Below, piece by piece: positions 59,486 to 64,000 of a DNA stretch of 64,000 nucleotides. Position 1 is the stretch's first letter; the number at the start of each line of letters is the position of its first letter. The stretch spans positions 20,108,308 to 20,172,307 of the forward strand of contig NC_081180.1 in assembly GCF_029867415.1 (NCBI RefSeq), in the 5' to 3' direction. The position numbers and the translations under genes were made by a program. Origin of the DNA: Vicia villosa (taxonomy: Eukaryota > Streptophyta > Magnoliopsida > Fabales > Fabaceae). Under the pieces are notes generated by a model, which was not told where the DNA came from, did no database searches, and saw nothing but the letters and a program-made list of their open reading frames with translations.

Positions 59486-59906
59486 ATTTCCTTAGAAGGT
59501 GCAGTCATTGAGAAAGATATAGTCTCGCTGTGGGTAATGACCCAACAGTTTCAAACAAATTGGGTTGAAGGCATACTTCTTCACATGGTCTATTATAAAC
59601 AAAGTCGAATAGACAGACTTCCATATGGAGCTCTAATTACCAAAATATTAACTATTTTTGGAGTGGATACCACGGGAGAAATAATGGATCTGATTCACAC
59701 CAAGATCAACTACTCCTCGCTCAGTGAAATGAGGGTTCGTATCTTTCATGGAGAATCAAGAAACGAATCGATAAACGAAGATGAAGTTGCAACCCAGCCA
59801 GCCATAGAAAGTACAATCTTCAATACTCTTATAGAAATGTGTCAACAAAATGCTCTAGCCATATAGAATTTGGCAAAGGACGTGGCCATCATCAAGAGAA
59901 ACACTT
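59462..59906 (+). pseudogene. Sirevirus-type ORF3 domain fragment
   Basis: Open from 59462 to 59866. Residues after about position 8 (LEGAVIEKDIVSLWVMTQQF ... SRIDRLPYGALITKILTIFG) resemble the 'putative plant transposon protein' domain found in extra ORFs of plant retrotransposons. LPYGALITKIL is comparable to IPYGRVLSACF at 44290-44817. The start of the frame overlaps the LINE relic, so the true upstream part is lost. A downstream region with a GGGGGGGAG tract (60199) and the LTR at 61798 suggest one decayed element. Confidence 0.5.
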
Positions 59907-60244
59907 AGAAAATTTACGATACTAACGAAAATGATTAGTCTTAACTATGTATGCTTATATTTTAAAGCATGTTTATTTTGTGTTTTTCCCGCTTATTAGG
60001 ATTTTTTCAATTCTCGCAAATTTTCTTCTTTCTGTAATTTGAAATCTAGCTTTTGAATTAATAAAGTAACACTTGTTTTCCCTTTATAAGCAAAATGTGT
60101 TTGACCTATGTGAATAATGTGCTTGCATATTTACCTTTTTGTCTATAATCTTTATCCGTCTTTTTGATTATGACAAATAGAGAGAAGTACACTCTCAGGG
60201 GGGGAGTAGATTATACTCTCTACCCATGTGAGGAGGAGTTTAAC
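59907..60244 (+). other. Retrotransposon 3' untranslated remnant
   Basis: Non-coding. It contains a G-rich purine tract CAGGGGGGGAGTAGA near 60197 and is interrupted by the hAT insertion at 60245. The sequence appears to resume at 61722. Confidence 0.4.
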
Positions 60245-61713
60245 CAGTGGCGGTTCTATAGCCCGGCGAGCCCGGGCATGCGCCCAGGCTCGACCCATAT
60301 TTTCTTTGTATTTCCCCCTATTTAATAGTCGAATTTTAGACGAAATTAGGGGCAAAATTAATAAAAATAAGGGTGTGAAAACTAAAATAGATGAGTACCC
60401 AATGGTCCAGACAGGCCCAACCCAATTAATTATATATGAATTATAACAAAAAAAACTTAAAAATTAATTATGCTACAGTGTTATAGACCGGCTGGTGGTT
60501 TATCTTTCCTCTCTTTGACTTTAACGATTGGTGTTTCATCTTTTCCCTCTTTGTCTTTGACGGTTGGTGCTTCAAAATATACATATTTAATCATTATTAT
60601 TAAAAATTATAATAATAAGAGTTTTATATTGTTGATAAAACTCCAATCAGCTAATTATCTTCTTAGTATTTTTTTTCTTGAATGATACCATTTTCATTTT
60701 TTAGTCTTCTTGCAATTTATGCTTTCAAAAGTTTATAATTGATTAGACCTTCCCTAATTTTATATTTTTTTTTACTTCTTTTCTATTATAATTTTCCATA
60801 TATTATAAAATCAAACAAGAAATCATGGGCGTTTAAATTTAATTAAAAGGTAAGTGTAATACAAATTGAAATGTATGAAAATGATGAGTTTTACTATGTG
60901 GTCAAATTAGAGAGTTCAAGCAAAATTAATTTGTCAATATGAGAAATTATCTAAATTTTCCACATAATAAATAACATTAAAATTTTTGGGATTTTTTTTA
61001 AGAAATAAGTTGAAAATGTCCGACTATTATTTTGTTAGCTTTTGAGGGATTATATTTTATGTCCCTCATTTTTTTATTTTCTTTTTTATTGAATAAATTA
61101 TCTTTAATAAAAATAATATTAAAATTAATGTATAAGTAAATTTATAGTTATAAAATAAAATAAATGCATAATAATTTGAAATTTCAACTCAATTATAGAT
61201 ATTATAATAAACCAATATAAAAACTAAAGTGGAAAAAAAACTATTTGAATTTTTAGAGTTTTTTAGTTTCCTCAAGGGCACACACGTTTACAATTGAACA
61301 TTTACTATTGTTCACTGTAAATAGATATAACAAAAACTAAAGACAATTGAAATACTCTTTATTTCCTTATCATCTTTTTTTAGAGTACAAGTTAAAAAGG
61401 CAAGATACTCGAACTCATGGGCGGAGCTACAACCCAGCGAACCCGGACACGCGTCCGCGCTCAACCCCTCCTTTCGTTGTATATTCCCCACTTAATAGTT
61501 GATTTTTAGACAATATCAGGGACAAAATTAGTAATTTTTAGACAAAATTAAAGCTAAAATCAATAAAAATATGGCGTGAAATTTTTGGACAAAATCAAGA
61601 GATTTTTTTAGATAAAATCAAGAGCAAAATTATTAGAGACATGATGTAAAATTAATAAAAACAAGGTGTAAACTTTTTGCCTAGGCTCCATAAAATTCCT
61701 AGCTCCGCCACTG
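60245..61713. mobile_element. hAT-like non-autonomous element, composite
   Basis: The ends CAGTGGCGGTTCTATAGCCC and (other strand) CAGTGGCGGAGCTAGGAATT share CAGTGGCGG. The 8-bp direct repeats AGTTTAAC (60237-60244 and 61714-61721) are exact, the hAT size. At 61419 an internal ATGGGCGGAGCTACAACCCA block repeats the left-end sequence, so a second, related copy is fused or nested on the right. No transposase. The small frames in this element look accidental. Confidence 0.85.
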
Positions 61714-61721
61714 AGTTTAAC

Positions 61722-61797
61722 CACTCCAAATTTTATCAATCTTTTTTTCTTTCACCGCGTCCCTTAAAGATGCATTGTCATCATCAAAAAGGGGGAG
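61722..61797 (+). promoter_or_regulatory. Retrotransposon 3' end with polypurine tract
   Basis: CATCATCAAAAAGGGGGAGA (61778-61797) is the Sirevirus-type polypurine tract preceding an LTR. Confidence 0.6.
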
Positions 61798-63597
61798 AAT
61801 ATATATGGATCTATGTACTTGTAGGTACAATCAAGAAGTAATCCAAGATGGTGAAGATTATGGATTTTAAGATATAAGTCAATCAGTAACAACTTAGTTT
61901 TGATGATGACTGCTAAGTTTTGATGATGCATGGTTTTGATGATGACAACACTTAAATTTAATTAATTGCTAAGGTTAGTTCAAGCTGTTAAATATGCACA
62001 AGGTGGTTGGTCAAGCTATTATACATAATCATGCTAAAGAGATTTATTTTAAAGTCAACACAACAATATAACTACTCTTAAGAGAAGACATATGGTTTAT
62101 GATCACCATCTGTTTAAACTTCCAACATCTCAGATGATGGTAACTATTAAGGAAATATCTCAAGCATCGTCAAGAAGATTTGATACTTGAAGCTTTAGAG
62201 TATGAGAAATAGGAAGTATGAAAGCTCACTTGGTCATGTCTGTTTGAGTGATCAGTGTCATGTAAAGATACAAAGGCATTTTTGGAAGTATGATGGCTAA
62301 ATTGAAAAATGTCTGATTAATTTGGATACTTTTTGTAAATGTCTAATCAATTTTTGGCCTAATCAATTAGATGATTCCTAATCGAGTTTATAATAGATTG
62401 TGATAGTCTCTTAACAATTGGTAACATCTCTCTATCTAAACCTTCCATTTTGGGCAGCAACAAAAGAATATTTGCAATGCCTAATCAATTAGCTTAATTA
62501 ATTAGGCCATATAATTCGCCCGCGGATTGTTTCCAAATTTACACCATTTTTGGGCTATAAATAGAGGGCTCCTATATCATTTAAAACATCCATAAAATAT
62601 GTAAAGCCTCACTTTTCCTTTCTCTCATCACCTCTCAAAATCATTCTTGTTTTTCTCACATATTTTTAGCCATAATGCTTTGAGATTGTTCTTGAGTCTC
62701 ATCGAAGACATTGTTTTGGCTGATGGGTATAATTGTAAATTTAATGCGAGTAAGATTTTCTCTTGAGTAAATTATTTTAGTTGAGAGCTAAACCATCAAA
62801 ATGGGATATTGTTTGTATCTGGGGGATTTGTTGAAGTCTTTGTTTGGTTCATGAGCTTCGTCATTTGAAGAAAAACTCTCTTTTGGATTCATGAAGATTA
62901 GCCAATGAAAAATATTCACAACAGTTCTTGAGCTCAACCCGGCTAAAAATTTTATGGATTCAAGATTAGCTTGGTGTAAAATCTAACTTGATTTCTGAGT
63001 TCAACCCGGTTAAAAGCTCAGTAGGTTTGAGATCATCCTAATAAAAAAATTTGTTTGATTTGTTGCCATCCCGTATCAAACCTCGATTCCATTCAGAGGA
63101 TAGTTAACTCAAAACTCTATATTGGTTCAAGATCATCATGTGTATAATCTCCATTTGGTTTGAAAACTAACTGCTTCAAGCCTGTTTCGTTGTTTAGTTT
63201 TGAGACAACCACTTTAAGCCTTTGTTTGTTGTTTGGTTTTGAGACTAACCACTTCAAGCCTCTGTTCGTTGTTTGGATAAAAGTATTCCTAAAAACTTCA
63301 TTTCCTTGTATAAAGGGACTCGTGGGCTTAACCTTGCACAAGCTCTAAAACAATAGTGGATACTCTCAAGATAAATTATTAGGGAGAGGAGTAGGTCACT
63401 TCATTATACTGAACCTCTTGAAATCTCTGGTGTCATCTCTCTTCTCATATCTCTTTTAATTTTCACTTAATTTCTTTACATTAAATTTCCACTACATATT
63501 TATTCAAACGTTTTTGCTAAAATGTTTTCAAACTCTGATTTCGAAAATAATACATCCACAATTATCCCCTATTATTTATGTAGTCACATGCCCAACA
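61798..63597 (+). repeat. Sirevirus-like LTR, plus orientation
   Basis: It follows the polypurine tract and ends near GTCACATGCCCAACA (63597), which parallels the end of the LTR at 11175-12350 (CAAGTCCAACA on its minus strand). It contains a TATA box TATAAATA at 62556-62563 and the TTTTGATGATGACAACA stretch common near Sirevirus LTR starts. Short repeats GAGCTCAACCCGGCTAAAA (about 62930 and 62999) and TTGTTTGGTTTTGAGACTAA (about 63185-63275) lie in the second half. The start is placed only approximately. Confidence 0.55.
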
Positions 63598-64000
63598 AAA
63601 CAACATGTACTAGAACGATCCCTCATGACAAGCATCTAGAAGATACTTCAACCTTGCAATACTAAGATGCTTATGATCACTTTAAGTTATATGAAATCTT
63701 TCATAATCAACTACTCCAACAAGTGATCAATTGTATTTTATTTTTACTTTTTCTAGATAACAAATTGTGATGGATCTTATTAGAAGAAATCTACACATAC
63801 CAAATGTTAGATAATAATTTCTCTCTCTGACATTGTGTTATTATCATAACAAAAGTAAAGATCATTATTATTCAAACCCTTCTTAGTACAAAAATATCCT
63901 TTTTTATAATGATTTTTTTTCCGAGATGAGAAGTTCAATGGAGGTGACGGTGGATCGTAGCCTCTGATGCGGTGGATTGAGGGGACCTGTCAAGATAACA
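63598..64000. other. Flank at window end, nothing recognised
   Basis: AT-rich. No open frame or repeat boundary that I can support. Confidence 0.4.

Overview
This is plant nuclear DNA, almost certainly from a papilionoid legume. It has short exons with GT-AG introns, AT-rich intergenic DNA, long (AT)n tracts, galactinol synthase genes, and Sirevirus (SIRE/Maximus)-type and Tork-type copia elements with legume-like LTRs. The species is inferred only from this style. There are four credible intact or partial host genes; most of the rest is layered mobile DNA.

Region by region. 1-752 holds the last three exons of a galactolipid galactosyltransferase gene of the SFR2 type. 2824-4413 is a small CACTA-like element with hairpin-rich ends. 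7252-9645 is a complete nine-exon serine carboxypeptidase-like gene. 10.5-12.4 kb is a degenerate Ty3/gypsy gag followed by a Sirevirus-like LTR. 13881-27916 is a Tork-lineage copia element that landed in an (AT)n microsatellite. A 9.1 kb Sirevirus-type element (14353-23484, minus strand) later inserted into the gag start codon of that Tork element. The insert has LTRs that look identical except for one 25-bp repeat unit, but it lacks reverse transcriptase and RNase H. 27.9-32.9 kb is a run of (TA)n-flanked palindromic or inverted-repeat elements, one carrying a minisatellite that is split by a 2.9 kb solo LTR. 33.4-36.8 kb contains a broken FAR1-related gene and exon fragments of a DSK2-like ubiquilin gene and a GH9 endoglucanase gene.

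38.5-59 kb is a large imperfect inverted duplication. Each arm has one intact four-exon galactinol synthase gene (39322-40560 plus; 50592-51827 minus), and the two are convergent. The right arm was later split by two Helitron-like elements (45748-49509 and 52263-58610, both minus) and by a Mutator-like MITE (49666-50281). The left arm preserves the matching empty sites, so the element ends can be read to the base. A third, short Helitron-like element abuts the left arm. The loop between the arms is a patchwork of retrotransposon fragments. 59-63.6 kb holds LINE, Sirevirus ORF3, hAT and LTR remnants.

How the genes work. Galactinol synthase makes galactinol for raffinose-family oligosaccharides (seed desiccation and stress tolerance). 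SFR2 remodels chloroplast galactolipids in freezing. The carboxypeptidase-like enzyme is probably vacuolar or secreted. No operon-like or new enzymatic system is visible. The most interesting content is structural: the GolS inverted repeat with paired empty sites, the Helitron 3'-end minisatellite module, and the reverse-transcriptase-less Sirevirus with fresh LTRs. All readings were made by eye, so distances, identities and family names would need alignment to confirm.
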